Positions 52,801-62,069 of a stretch of 64,000 bases of DNA are shown here, in pieces. The stretch spans positions 15,675,001 to 15,739,000 of the forward strand of contig JABWDB010000005.1 in the NCBI GenBank assembly GCA_019614645.1. The letters run 5' to 3'. This DNA is from Stratiolaelaps scimitus (Eukaryota; Arthropoda; Arachnida; Mesostigmata; Laelapidae). Made by a program: the position numbers and the translations under genes. The notes beneath the pieces are model-generated. The model was not told the origin of the DNA, did not search any database, and saw nothing but the letters and a program-made list of their open reading frames with translations. How positions within the stretch are numbered: the first letter of the stretch is position 1; the number at the start of each line of letters is the position of its first letter.

Positions 52801-55800
52801 TTAAGCATTTCCTGTACGCCCCAAGAGCCACCGCCACCGAAGTTAGCGATAGATACAATAGATGCCCTTGACACGCGGAGAGAAACCAAGAAGCTCAAGT
52901 CGTTTAAGAATCCGCCATCCGTTTAAATGTAGGCGTCTAATCTGCTCACCAAATTAGAGTCATTTATTTACTCGGAGTGTGGCATACTCCGCCATTTATC
53001 AAAACGACACGATTTCCGTACTCATTATGCATATGAGTTCATATTTCATCAATCTTTTCCTCATAACAATATATCTATTCTACTGGTGCGACGATACGAT
53101 GGCAACACCATGGACGTACTTCGTGTCCCATGACTTAGTACTTGTGATTAGCAGTAGATATTGTGCCATTTTTTCTGCCATTTTCCCTTTATGGTTGAAA
53201 TTATCGATGCAAATATGCGACTCACGCTATGCCTTTCGTCGTGGTGATGTGAATTTTTTGCTGATAGTTAATTTGCATCTAATGTAAAATAGCGTTCCCG
53301 GACCGTCGTTCCCGCTCGTATTCAAAATAATAGCACAGACCCACAAAGAAGTCACATGGGAGAAGGCTGATTAATGCTCGCTTGTGCCGCTGTGGCGCCG
53401 CCAGCATGTAAGCTGTAAGAAGTCTAAATCCCGTCCGTCGTAGAATTCCCACTTCTGAACTTGGTCGGTTTCCAGACAGACGGCTCCAGCGAGTCCGCGA
53501 CTTCGCAAGCGTCACAACGGACTTCGAATGTACATATGTGTGTGACCGCGCGAGTACACAGTCGAAAGGCAGAAGTACGTCTCCGAAAGAGCACCGCCAT
53601 TACGGGGACGGCCTGAGAAGGACGGCGTACCCGATCAGTCAGTGCAGAGTGTATGGATAACATAGTCAGTCACTTGTTGAAATTCGTTTACATGAAGTTC
53701 GTTCATCAACGGGAACAATAGGTCATTCCTCCTTCGACATCGTGTTTATTCGATTCGAGATCTTATTAAAAGGGGACACTTCACATTCGAGAGCACTCAC
53801 CAGTTGCTTCCGCACTTATGTTTAGGACACTGTCGTAAGGACGAACCGTGGAGCAAAGATTGCCACCTTGTTTTACGAGGGACCAAAGTCCTGAACGCAC
53901 CCAATTTCGTTCAACAATAGTAATGATGATATTTGCATTCATTCAGGTGATGACAGCTATGTACATAGACCTTGCAGCGGGCAGTAGCATATTGTAGTGA
54001 GCTATTGTTTTTGTTTAATTTAATAAATAATCCTTGTCGGCTATTCGAGCTCAGACGTTCGGATCTGCAATTATCGAACTAAACAAATTATTTTATAATA
54101 AGACAGAACAAAAGCCAATCAAATGAGTATTGAGAATCCCTCTCAATTGAACGATACCGGCGTTTCCAATTGCATAAACACGTATGACACTTTTGCTCAA
54201 AATCAAAAGCGGCTCTTCTCGCCGCTGGTGTCATAACAGCAATCGAGTGATACGCGTCCTCCAGATCTTCGTGTCCGGTGCGAGAAACATTCGATGTGTG
54301 TACCACCTTCAGATACTTGGTTGTTTATTCTTGCTTTTGTAGCAGCTATTGCACTATACGGCACGCGGCTACGATGCGCAATGGTTGAACTGCCACGCAG
54401 CTTGGGGGTAAATTTAAGGTAAAGCTTTATTGGTTTATTAAAGGAGCTGCAATTTCACAATGCTTTTTGCTTGGGGGTTGATTCTTGATCGTGCTGCCGG
54501 TCCACGGTGAGGCTCGCTGAGGGAACTTCGCAGAGAATCCTGCTTAACACTGTGTGCGCGTGTATGCGTCGTGGCGTCATCGAGCCCTTGTCAAATTATC
54601 AACATCATCCCGTACCGTACAATACTATTCTATTGTATCTCTGCTGTTATCATCATCTGCATATCTTCATTATCGTTATTATTATGACCATTATCCCGAA
54701 TGACGAAAGTGGCGGCAACGAGTGGTCGACATATTCGCGTGCATATTAATAGACAGGCCACATTCACTTTGAGCTAGAACACGGCGCGTCGTCCGCCCCC
54801 GCAGGAACAATTCTACTGCGCAGCCTCTCTCGCTCTCTGTCTCTCTTCGCCTTACAGAGCAAGGAGAAAGCGCATGGCGCGTAATAGCGGGCGTATTGGC
54901 GCTTATTCTCGCTGGCGACTTTAGTTTTGCTTGGGGAACGCTTACACACGGAAACGACGAGGGGGCTTGAATAACGAGTGAACGCACGTCGGTGACCACC
55001 ACCGGTGACTGCGATTGTAATATATATATATATTGTGAATAGGACTGCACAGGCTTGCCGGTCGAATAAGTTTCATAGCAGATCATTGTACAGGGCATGG
55101 CCATTACTAACCTGAGTGGCATTTAATAGACTCGACTATTAGAACTAGTATTACGACGGTGTGGTGTGGATTAGTGGCACAATGGTTGTTATCATCTGTC
55201 TTGTTTTTAATTGAAATCACTTCACAATAGCGCATACATTAATAGTGGACGATTAGCGCTCTAACCGAGTGACTTACACGTGGCTAGAAGGCGGATGCGC
55301 CCTGGTGCGTCTGTCTCGAACCAAATTCTCGTCAAAGAAGTTCGCTATTTGCATTTGGTTGCATGTCTGGCGGGGAGAAATAGTTTCGGTTCTACGATGT
55401 GCCAAACCCTCATTGACGAAAAGATAAAGAACACCGCAATCAGCAGTAATCTGGAAGCTAATCGGGAATTTTTCTCAGGCTACTATAGTCAACAACGGAC
55501 GACCTGTCGTGGCTCGTCGATGGTGAGGCAAGCCCTATGCCTGAAATAAACTTTATAAAAAGTTCGCTTGTGCCGACTTGTACGGTAGCTGAAAAAACAA
55601 AGCTGTGTCAACAGCTTCAACCGGGACAGAAGAATCGTCGAAGGCGGCAGCCTTGCAGGCTGCCTCCGGTAACACCTTTGATGAAATTGCGGTTGATTCT
55701 CAATACCTAACAAGATGTCGGACAAATACAGAGTATGACATTTAGCTGAAGCAAGCCAGCTGGCATTGTAAATGTTTGAGGAGATCCGCCCTTATAATCG

Positions 55801-58800
55801 TGTCTCTGTCTGGTAGCATTGTGTATCTGTGGTTCTTGTCATCTACGAAATGCTGGTACGCCTTGAGAATATTAGTTAATATTTGTCTACCGCCTACTGA
55901 GGTAGGCAATGGACGTAGATTTTCGACAAGTAGTCACCGGACAGCCATTAGAATGTTTTATCATAAAGTGATCATATCACAATATGGGGTAGACGTGGTC
56001 TATATTATTTTCATGCACGTTGTGCCTCTGCAATTAACTATGCAGTCGTCTGGCTGCTTTTAGTTGATTTAGTAGTGGCTAGAACTGATGATCAACAGGT
56101 GCGGAACCCATTATCCGATCATTAAAAACGAAGTGTCGGTAGAATTGCCGACGACGATTTCGATTCAATCTGCCTAGCCAGAAGGCTCTCTCTCTCTCTC
56201 TCCCTGTCTATATATATAGCACGATAGGCAGACATTAATAGACACATCGGATACAACCCAGCATCACTACCTCAGCGAGCTGCAACATTTCTAATTAAAA
56301 TATATACATCAAGCGGACAGCAGCAGCAGCAGCAGCAGCAACCGATTCTGGTTACGAAGCCGGGGCAAGCCGGCCCGATCAACAGACATATAGACGACTG
56401 ATCCAGCAAGAGCAGCTGACACCAGACGCCCACACAACATTATTCGGAAACAACAACAACAACCACCACCAATATAATTTCCAAGAGCGCTAAACGGGGG
56501 AGGCCAAATTGAGAGTTGGCGGGTTGAGAGAAACTTTGTCGCGCCGACCCTCGTGCTAGCGTTCCTCTGAGGATGTGCACCGATCGACCGAAGACAACTG
56601 AGAGCCATGTACACGAATGCGTGAGTGCGAGTCACTCAGCTGAACTGACGGGGCCGTCTTCGACTTCGGACCGAGAAAGAAACTCTTGCGGCGATTTTGG
56701 GGCGAGCGCATTCTCTCGGATCATCTCAACGAACAATATGAAGAAGGGCCGATGAGAAGACATCGTCACTTGAGCGAGGCAACACTCACTTTCGTAGTGC
56801 TCTCATAGTAGACGTGTATGCGAGCCTGACGAAGAGAATTGCACTTTGTGAATCACGATCTCGCTTTGTTGACCCGACTGGTGCTGTGCGTTCTTTCTTC
56901 TGACTGGAGACTATTCAGTTGTGGTCTTAGCAAGCTCGGGTCGTGACGCATCTAATGATTACGCGTGTTCACGCTGTCTCCGTTGTTAATGTTGTTGCTG
57001 TTCACTTTGACAATTGGTCGACTTGAAAAGCTGGTGTTTTTCGTCTGTTTGAACTGATCGGGTGCGACACAACGGATTGGTGTCCAGTTGAAACTCATCT
57101 GCATGGTCAAGGGCTGGATTACCGGCGGCAGAAGAGTTGACGTTCGCCTGCTATACGAATCTAGGCAGCTTGGTCCTCGTTCGCGTGATCTGACAGAGCT
57201 GGATACGATTCTAGTGTTTCGACCAGTATTGTGTTAAGCTGCCCCCCATCGATAACAAGTCGGACGAGCTGTATGCGGAAATTTTGTATGTGCTAACGTC
57301 CTGATTGACTGAAGGTTACTGTTGCCCGTCTTCGACGAAATTCAATCTAACGAGAAACAATGCCGCCCATGACTGCATTGTGGTCGCGTTGGATTACGCC
57401 AAGTAAGAGACAATATACCTCTTCTAGCAACAACGACAATGATAATTTATTATTATTATTATTACCATTATTATATTTAACGATCGCGCACGAATTAAGC
57501 GGAACCAAGGGTATTAGCTGTTACGTGCCATCGACCGATGCACGATTCAACCTTCGGCTTTCAGACTTTATTTTTACAGATTAATTTCGTTTAATAGAAA
57601 TAGATGGGAGCACAGAGCACTGATTAATTGGAACGTGACATCATCAAAACCTCTCTAATCGCCCTGTGAAGTATGCTGGAATAAACGGCCAAATGGGATT
57701 TCGACCGTTGCATAAACAGTCTGAGCAGTCGACCAGATTCAGCATCGTCACGAATTGGACCGTCTTGCCTGTCATGCCAAATGCCACCGGCACCTTGCTT
57801 GAGTGGCCCTGATTTTGTATTTATTTTCCGGTTTGAAACATATTCGTCACGGTCCTTGTGTGGCCGTTTCTGTATATATATATATATATATATATCTGTG
57901 TGTATGTTCCCTACCAGTTCCGACTCAATGTCAACAGGACAATATCAGTTTCTTCTTCAGCCCTGAATGTTTGTCGCTTGCCCTCAACATTTCCATTCGC
58001 TAGTTGATTGAGTGTCGCGTGACGACAATTTGTTCGTATAGATGTCACTCGGTGGCAATGCTGCGATTGGCTGCTTGTTTCTCGGGGCATCGACATATTT
58101 TCCGCACTCATTGCAGGATTGAGCATGCCCGCAAGCAGAATGACAGCATGCATAGGCACTAACAATGCGTGAGCCAAGCGTTAGTCTAGGTTCCGGTCGG
58201 ATTCATAAAAATGAATTTATCAAGAAAATTATTTGCTACATAGGTTATATAAGAGGGATGGCATGAAAACTGTCTATTATGCTTACCACTAATATGCTTA
58301 ACACAAAATGTATCGTTTCGATCAGGAAGCATTTATTTGTTGCAATTATAAAAGTGGGCGACAATTGTACTGTCCGCTGAAGGTGAAATACATGTAAAAA
58401 CACCTTCGTCTATGTATTCTTAATAGAACATCTAGAACAAGGAGGCCCCACTTCCCCAATCCTTGAGCGGGTGCCCAAAATAGAAATTGCGTTGCCCCTG
58501 TTTATATCAAAGGAAAATCTTTGCATTAAAAATTCAGTTGCTCATCGCTCACCTGTAGCGGATGCTAACCTTTCTCCTAATATTTGGAGAAAGTTAAATG
58601 ATTCTATTCTCCGTACCCCAATGTTTCGAAGGCTACAGGTCTAAAGTAGTAGTCATTCATCAAAGAGGCGTATTTCCTGTTCTTGGTTTGTTCGGCTGTA
58701 TTGGCCGCATGACCAGGCTGTGTTACTCGGCTGTTTTGTTCTCACTGACATAAGAAGGTGCTAAAGTGTCAGCCACAGTGCAATTCCAAACCAGAATTTT

Positions 58801-61800
58801 CCTTCTGGAAAAGGGGATTAACGACATACCATCAGGACGCTTTCCATTAGAACGACAAATCCCTGCTGGTTCATAACATTAATACTTCATCGTTTATTCA
58901 CACGGTACTGTGTTTTACATATCTAAATGCCTCAGTAAAACTTTTGGGGTTTGATAACTACGAGAAGCTCGCTGCAGTACTAAGCCTGACCGAAACGAAA
59001 GTCGGCAATAAACGTCTAACATTACACGTATAGTGCACAACCATTTCAGACTTAGCCTTCACACCCTTCAGTATAACTTATATATATGGTACTATTTCGT
59101 TTAATTTCAGAAAATCTGAAAAAAGACCTCCAAGATGAGGTGTCTGCCCGTAAGCAGGACGTGCAACATTTTGAGCAAACTAAAGGGCACAAATTGGCTG
59201 ACTGTAAGTATTCACATCCAAGCAGGTATTGTATTGTATGAGAACTGGATGTCAGATGTGTTGTATATACTCGTGGCTTCCCGATCGTCTAAATCTGCTC
59301 ACGAACGTGAACTGCTTTCTTCTACAAATCACTCGCAATTTCAAACGGTAGATACCTCTCGATCACTGTCGTTCTTCAGCTCTCTCTCTCCCTTTGTCCC
59401 TGTGACAGTAGCTTATGCAATTTTACTCGGGATCTTGATAGCTGCTTGGAAATCTGGGGCGTATATCCTGCTGCCACCTAGATTAAGGGAATACCTCGCG
59501 TCGTTGTTCGGCCAGGTGTATTCTTGTCCTTTTGCTTGTTTGCTATTAGCCGGGTGCTAGGACGCCTCCTAGAAACGATAATAATGACGGGGCTTTGCAT
59601 TTTCAGTGGAACAAAAGCATGCAGCAGCTGTTGCTCTTCTCGAAAAGGACTTCGAGCGCCGGTTAGAAGAAGCTCTTGAAAAGGAACGTGAGAAATCGGG
59701 AGGTGCCGGTCACGAGGTTGTCCCTCTTAGCCAGCTACAACAGCTCAAGGTATCTTCACGACGTATAACGCATAGTGACGGACGAATGATCTTCTCTGAA
59801 ACCCCTTCGATGTGTTCTATATATGACACCTTCAATTACGAGAGCGATTCGCTGTCTGTCATTGGCAATTTTTTTACCTTTTTTTCCCATCTACCACAGG
59901 TTGAGCATGCCCAGGCTTTACAGCGTCTGGAATCTTCTCGAGCCGAGGAGATCAATGCTCTCACCGATGCCCAGCGGGAGTTGGAGCGCCGCTTGGCAGA
60001 AAAGAGCAATCAATGCCGGCGTGTCGAAGAGGAGGCAGTGGCGCTCAAGGACAAACTCCTCCAATCGGCAGATTCAAGGGCCCAATGGCTCACCAAAAAG
60101 GTGGCCTCACTCGAAAAGGAGGTTGAGTCACTAAATGCCGTACTAGAAATCAAGGTAATTGATTATTGGAGTCTTCTTTTATTATTATCATTATTGTCTA
60201 CTCAAACCGCTCGTCGACTTCGAACGATCAACAGAAAGCCAATAACTTCTACCAATTATGTCCAATGCACACGTAACGTGGATTCTAATCCGGCCATTTC
60301 TCCACTGTGCAACGACTGAATAGGCTGGTGAGGTCCGTGAGCTTCAGCTTGACCGGCGCGAAAATCAGGACCGCAAAGAGAAAATGGCCAGCATGCAGGA
60401 GGTCATCGATAAACATCGCGCACGCATCGAAGATCTAACGGTTAGTATACGACTTTACAGTGTGAAACGGGACTTGACACTCAATGAAGTTAACTCCTGT
60501 TGGACCTGCAGAATAATAGTAAAAAAAAAGTTAGTAAAATTCGCAGCACACAAAAAGCAAGCTAACTAAGACGGTATGAGCTATTCGTGCAAGACCGCTT
60601 CATTTAGCAAGATCTGTAAAACGGGTGATATCGGGAAGTCAATTCGAAAAATCGAAAGAAATTGCAAAACGGATGAAAACGCTGTCTGCGACGAGTTCTT
60701 ACGTCAAACGTGTAGATATTAACTGTTCATGTCTATTGGCTTGTCTTTCATATGCGCAGGCTCAACTGGACCGCAAGACTGAAGTACAGCAACAACTTAC
60801 CGCTGAAAACGTCAAACTGCACGAACTATCCGCGAAGAAAGACCGAATCATAACGCAGCTCGATCACGACTTTGAAGAGCTCAAATATCGCGCCAGAGAC
60901 TCATCGAGTTTTGGTGAGTGCCTAACGTTCGGCGCAGTCTACTGGGACCACTAGCTCCTCTGGCAGAGTCACGAGCAACGAGTGTGATTCTTTGATGTGA
61001 TTCTGTTTAGTTCACAAAAACTGGGTGACTTTTCGCGCTCTTATTAGCGGTAGGCCGCATCAAATGTGGGAGATCCGTTTCATCAGCATCATCTTGCCAC
61101 AGCAATTGGTCTGGTGGGCCCCTTCTGTTCTTAAGGACTACAACTACCACTGCCGCTACTATACATCGTTGTCAGTTTCTCAGCTTGGCGATTATACATG
61201 TTGGTTTATTTGTCTATAATGTTGTCTCTAGTCGTGGATGTGTCTACTCCAATGCACCGTCCATTGCGAGAATCAAAAAGCTTAGGCGGAGCGGCCACGA
61301 CACCGGAGGCCGATGGAATTATGAGCCGCTCATGGCATGTGTCATTTGGTGATGGGCGCAGTGCCCGTCGGATGAGTCGTGGAACCAGCCGAAAAAGCTC
61401 CAGCTCGGAGTCCAAGGCTTCCGATGAAGGTAAGCACAATACAATAACAATAGACATGTGCACCTCAACAACTTCTCACTCACCTTATACACGGAGTGCA
61501 TGTTCGTTACAGCGAGTATACCTCGTCTGATCCTCTGTGACACTTCTGATACTTGAATAACTAAGTGAACAATAGTGATACAAGCGTATGATATGGAACA
61601 GTGTAGCGAGCGTACAGATATGGAACAATTATTGTATTGTATTAATGAATTTGTCATGAATTTCTTTCAGCCCTCATTACATCCTTACGAATTATCCTTT
61701 TTAGTCTCAACGGATATATATACATATATATAGGGTATTCCAAAACTAACATTGATGTTGCTCTGTGCTATGTTTGCCCCACAGAGACGCGGGTACCGAC

Positions 61801-61885
61801 GGCTCTAGACGAGGTCTTCTCACGCGAGGAGCAGATAGCCCTTGAGGAAACGGTAGCTGGCCAAGTCGCCGTATCACGAGCTTAA
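20688..61885 (+). CDS. MTUS1/2-like: MTUS1/MTUS2-like microtubule-associated coiled-coil protein, whole gene model (10 joined exons)
   Basis: Ten plus-strand exons join into one 4,599-nt frame (1,532 residues plus TAA at 61883-61885). Every junction has GT-AG ends and compatible phase (1,0,1,1,0,0,0,1,1). Residues 1-1059 are low-complexity, basic and Ser/Pro-rich. About 1103-1433 is heptad-rich coiled coil. About 1434-1532 is a Ser/Arg-rich tail. The stretch LEKEVESLNAVLEIK, followed by an E/Q/K-rich helix and QQLTAENVKLHEL, resembles the conserved C-terminal coiled coil of vertebrate MTUS1 (ATIP/AT2-interacting protein) and MTUS2 (TIP150). Those proteins bind microtubules, and TIP150 is recruited to plus ends by EB1. 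An SxIP motif in exon 1 agrees with that. The assignment is by motif recognition, not a search. The start is uncertain: an upstream 5' exon may exist. Human MTUS1 long form and MTUS2 are of similar order of length. An unrelated coiled-coil protein is the main alternative. Confidence 0.8.
21190..21315 (+). repeat. GGC/GGT coding repeat (Gly-rich tract)
   Basis: Exon 1 carries clustered GGC, GGT and GGA codons giving several Gly runs broken by Asp, Ser and Val, at about residues 168-210. It is low complexity and most likely disordered. Confidence 0.85.
21692..21736 (+). repeat. CAC/CAG coding microsatellite (His then Gln run)
   Basis: Inside exon 1 a run of CAC/CAT codons is followed by CAG/CAA codons, giving a His tract and a Gln tract at about residues 336-350. 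The mixed codons slow slippage, but length polymorphism is likely. Confidence 0.9.
29275..29350 (-). mobile_element. tRNA-like repeat remnant
   Basis: The minus strand reads ATAACCCG, then AGGTCGCAAGCTTGAGTCCC, like the D-arm to T-arm span of tRNA-derived SINEs. The B box has mutated positions. It resembles the remnant 550 bp downstream. Confidence 0.3.
29845..29930 (-). mobile_element. tRNA-like repeat remnant
   Basis: On the minus strand an exact Pol III B box, GGTTCGAAGCC (plus-strand 29874-29884), follows a D-arm-like TATAACTCGGCAAAGGTCG. No acceptor stem closes. It is probably a SINE remnant. Confidence 0.35.
30882..30911. repeat. (TA)n microsatellite
   Basis: Pure TA run preceded by CACGCG. 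Confidence 0.9.
31231..31322. repeat. 92-bp palindrome with 28-bp perfect arms around (TA)n
   Basis: The arms 31231-31258 and 31295-31322 are exact reverse complements, beginning AACCGTTCAACTAATATTGA. The 36-bp centre is alternating TA with two TG interruptions, so almost the whole 92 bp can fold back. Confidence 0.95.
32341..32362. repeat. (TA)n microsatellite
   Basis: Pure TA run. Confidence 0.9.
33048..33090. repeat. (TA)n array capped by CACGT/ACGTG inverted ends
   Basis: An alternating AT run is bordered on the left by CACGT and on the right by ACGTG, making a near-perfect palindrome. Confidence 0.85.
33763..33821. repeat. Tetranucleotide mosaic (CCGT)n-(CCAT)n-(CCGT)n
   Basis: Blocks of TCCG and TCCA units alternate over about 59 bp; the preceding 50 bp is a more decayed form of the same array. 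Confidence 0.9.
33931..33959. repeat. (TA)n microsatellite
   Basis: Pure TA run. Confidence 0.9.
34474..34509. repeat. (TA)n microsatellite
   Basis: 36 bp of pure TA, entered from CACG like the array at 33.05 kb. Confidence 0.95.
34981..35013. repeat. Hairpin with 12-bp perfect arms
   Basis: ATGGTGTTGATC (34981-34992) and its reverse complement (35002-35013) flank a 9-nt loop, in intron 1. Confidence 0.85.
37814..37853. repeat. (TA)n microsatellite
   Basis: TA array with two CATA interruptions. Confidence 0.9.
38070..38130. repeat. Pair of 18-bp direct repeats
   Basis: TAGTTTGTGTCCAAGTGG occurs at 38070-38087 and again at 38113-38130, with a partial third TAGTTTGT at 38103-38110 between them. 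Confidence 0.85.
39746..39867. repeat. TTG/CTG trinucleotide block, about 120 bp
   Basis: TTG, CTG and TCG units dominate. The minus strand reads as an Asn/Ser/Asp-rich frame or, in another register, as Thr repeats. That is the expected by-product of a repeat, so no protein is called. Confidence 0.85.
40583..40605. repeat. (TA)n microsatellite
   Basis: Pure TA run. Confidence 0.9.
46191..46236. repeat. 46-bp perfect palindrome around (TA)n
   Basis: The left half 46191-46213 (beginning TATTTCCCAATG) is the exact reverse complement of 46214-46236, with no spacer. Confidence 0.95.
46708..46732. repeat. (TA)n microsatellite
   Basis: Pure TA run. Confidence 0.9.
46851..46892. repeat. Compound (CA)n-(TA)n microsatellite
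   Basis: CA units pass directly into about ten TA units. Confidence 0.95.
47294..47421 (+). CDS. MTUS1/2-like: Exon 2: Ala/Thr/Pro linker
   Basis: The exon is 128 nt between acceptor ttccag (47288-47293) and donor AAG|gtaagc at 47422. It enters in phase 1, completing a Gly codon begun in exon 1, and leaves in phase 0. It encodes residues 1060-1102, a polar Ala/Thr/Lys/Pro linker joining the disordered region to the coiled coil. The frame also runs upstream into the intron to an ATG at 47278, so a transcript starting inside intron 1 could begin translation here. The linker itself has no family signature. Support is the paired strong splice sites and the exact phase fit on both sides. Confidence 0.75.
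49020..49740 (+). mobile_element. Non-LTR retrotransposon (LINE) fragment, C-terminal part of reverse transcriptase, decayed
   Basis: Two adjacent open frames (49047-49343 and 49396-49707) carry the order of motifs found at the end of LINE reverse transcriptases. These are a SK..hydrophobic strand, VKCLGLVLNEKLRWKDHLSS (the usual K-x-LGV-x-LD-x-x-L-x-F/W-x-x-H block), YLYKALLVPLLRW, and then LRAIAG-R-x-x-x-x-S-V followed by a Leu/Lys-rich stretch with YKGI. They are split by a stop near 49343, and a further frame change precedes 49047. The YADD-containing catalytic part is not visible, so this is a 5'-truncated dead copy. It lies in the same orientation as the host gene, inside intron 2. A short AT-rich 3' end follows the final TGA. 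Confidence 0.75.
49940..49962. repeat. (ATT)n microsatellite
   Basis: Seven to eight ATT units in intron 2, about 200 bp after the LINE fragment. Confidence 0.9.
50167..50398 (+). CDS. MTUS1/2-like: Exon 3: start of the coiled coil
   Basis: The exon is 232 nt after acceptor ttgttttcag (50157-50166), with donor ATCG|gtacgt at 50399. It enters in phase 0 and leaves in phase 1, encoding residues 1103-1179. The sequence is rich in Glu, Leu, Arg and Ser with heptad spacing (ELSALRSELRRSSVAF, SERLRRTEDYSQQLKGQL). It matches the start of the MTUS coiled coil in character. A second GT at 50371 (AAG|gtgatc) is weaker and would change the phase into exon 4. Intron 2 before it contains a LINE fragment on the same strand. 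Confidence 0.8.
50704..50765. repeat. Hairpin with 18-bp perfect arms
   Basis: The arms 50704-50721 (GCAGCGTATGAACATTCA) and 50748-50765 are exact reverse complements around a 26-nt AT-rich loop. It lies in intron 3, about 300 bp past exon 3. It may be a short inverted repeat or a structured RNA. Confidence 0.9.
51708..51731. repeat. (TA)n microsatellite
   Basis: Pure TA run in intron 3. Confidence 0.9.
56318..56341. repeat. (CAG)n microsatellite
   Basis: Eight CAG units in intron 3; not in an exon of the gene model. Confidence 0.95.
57872..57896. repeat. (TA)n microsatellite
   Basis: Pure TA run in intron 3. Confidence 0.9.
59111..59203 (+). CDS. MTUS1/2-like: Exon 4: short coiled-coil exon found by phase
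   Basis: The exon is 93 nt between acceptor ttaatttcag (59101-59110) and a strong donor, GACT|gtaagta, at 59204. Read in the phase-1 frame handed on by exon 3 it gives a Glu codon across the junction and then NLKKDLQDEVSARKQDVQHF, a Lys/Glu/Gln-rich helical segment (residues 1180-1210). It leaves in phase 1, and the leftover T completes a Leu codon with exon 5. A longer open frame covers the same bases in another register, but it has no helix character and does not join its neighbours. Confidence 0.75.
59607..59749 (+). CDS. MTUS1/2-like: Exon 5: Glu/Lys/Ala-rich coiled coil
   Basis: The exon is 143 nt after acceptor gcattttcag (59597-59606), with donor AAG|gtatct at 59750. Residues 1211-1258 include EQKHAAAVALLEKDFERRLE and end QLQQLK. 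It corresponds to the family segment where short Glu/Lys/Leu heptads precede the most conserved block. It enters in phase 1 and leaves in phase 0. The intron that follows is only 150 bp, is open in frame and could be retained without a frameshift. Confidence 0.8.
59900..60154 (+). CDS. MTUS1/2-like: Exon 6: conserved MTUS coiled-coil block
   Basis: The exon is 255 nt (85 codons, phase 0 at both ends) after a long pyrimidine tract ending in ccacag (59894-59899), with donor AAG|gtaatt at 60155. Residues 1259-1343 are an uninterrupted amphipathic helix (RLESSRAEEINALTDAQREL, then LAEKSNQCRRVEEEAVALKD). It ends SLEKEVESLNAVLEIK. That ending closely matches a short conserved block in MTUS1/MTUS2 C-termini (ELESLKAVLEIK-type) and is the strongest reason for the family call. 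Confidence 0.88.
60324..60440 (+). CDS. MTUS1/2-like: Exon 7: coiled coil
   Basis: The exon is 117 nt (39 codons, phase 0 at both ends). The acceptor is a tag after a weak pyrimidine tract (60321-60323) and the donor is ACG|gttagt at 60441. Residues 1344-1382 read AGEVRELQLDRRENQDRKEK followed by MASMQEVIDKHRARIEDLT. The family segment after the conserved block is likewise a polar Gln/Asp/Lys helix running into a helix of the same length. The weak acceptor is the least convincing splice site of the model, but both frame and helix register continue across it. Confidence 0.78.
60760..60913 (+). CDS. MTUS1/2-like: Exon 8: end of the coiled coil
   Basis: The exon is 154 nt between acceptor atgcgcag (60752-60759) and a consensus donor, TTTTG|gtgagt, at 60914. 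Residues 1383-1433 begin AQLDRKTEVQQQLTAENVKL and continue HELSAKKDRIITQLDHDFEE before leaving the helix with a Ser-rich turn. This parallels the end of the MTUS coiled coil, where QLS/T-E-x-x-x-L-type heptads precede the terminal tail. It leaves in phase 1. Confidence 0.83.
61232..61429 (+). CDS. MTUS1/2-like: Exon 9: Ser/Arg-rich tail
   Basis: The exon is 198 nt after acceptor gttgtctctag (61221-61231), with donor GAAG|gtaagc at 61430; phase 1 at both ends. Residues 1434-1499 are basic and Ser-rich (GDGRSARRMSRGTSRKSSSS) and include MSRSWHVSFGDG. Vertebrate MTUS proteins also end in a Ser/Pro/Arg-rich disordered tail after the coiled coil. The exon is symmetric (1-1), so skipping it would keep the frame and remove the basic cluster. 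I cannot tell whether that occurs. Confidence 0.78.
61785..61885 (+). CDS. MTUS1/2-like: Exon 10: last coding exon with stop
   Basis: The exon is 101 coding nt after acceptor gccccacag (61776-61784); TAA at 61883-61885. Entering in phase 1 it gives a Glu codon across the junction, then TRVPTALDEVFSREEQIALE and a short Ala/Val end (residues 1500-1532). No ATG-initiated frame would reveal it, as it is short and in-frame only through the splice. The acceptor is strong and the frame closes just after an acidic amphipathic segment. The 3' UTR must begin at 61886. Confidence 0.72.
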
Positions 61886-62063
61886 AGTTCTCGTAACAAT
61901 CATCAAATTGTCTTCGGCCTGGCCTTCGCCGCCCCGTAATCTGGAACTCATTTCTGGTTTCGTCAGATATCCCCGGGGAAACTAGATGACAAATCCGCTG
62001 TTATTGTAATCAATCAATCAATCAATCTGTAAAGGCTCACACCTACATTATCTGTGAACTAAG

Positions 62064-62069
62064 GATAAA
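62064..62069 (+). promoter_or_regulatory. Weak poly(A)-signal-like hexamer (GATAAA)
   Basis: It lies about 180 nt past the stop codon and is a known low-efficiency variant of AATAAA. It is the only hexamer of that type noticed near the stop. Position is the only support. Confidence 0.2.

Larger units (their letters stand above)
50399..59110 (+). other. Intron 3 (8.7 kb)
   Basis: It is bounded by gtacgt and atttcag. It contains an 18-bp-arm hairpin at 50.70 kb, a protein-like open segment at 51.77-52.04 kb that does not fit the gene cleanly, and (TA)n, CAG and (ATT)n arrays. No confident additional exon was found. Confidence 0.65.

Noticed and set aside
52979..53287. 102-residue hydrophobic plus-strand open frame (receptor-like)
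   Set aside because: Hydrophobic because of T-rich codons in AT-rich intron; no conserved receptor motifs.
55165..55300. tRNA-like element (A-box-like TGGCACAATGG and a reverse GGTTAGAGCGC)
   Set aside because: The two words are on opposite strands and no B box is correctly placed.
59135..59560. 141-residue plus-strand open frame with a hydrophobic segment
   Set aside because: It overlaps exon 4 in the wrong register and then runs through intron 4; the helical frame with matching splice phases is preferred.
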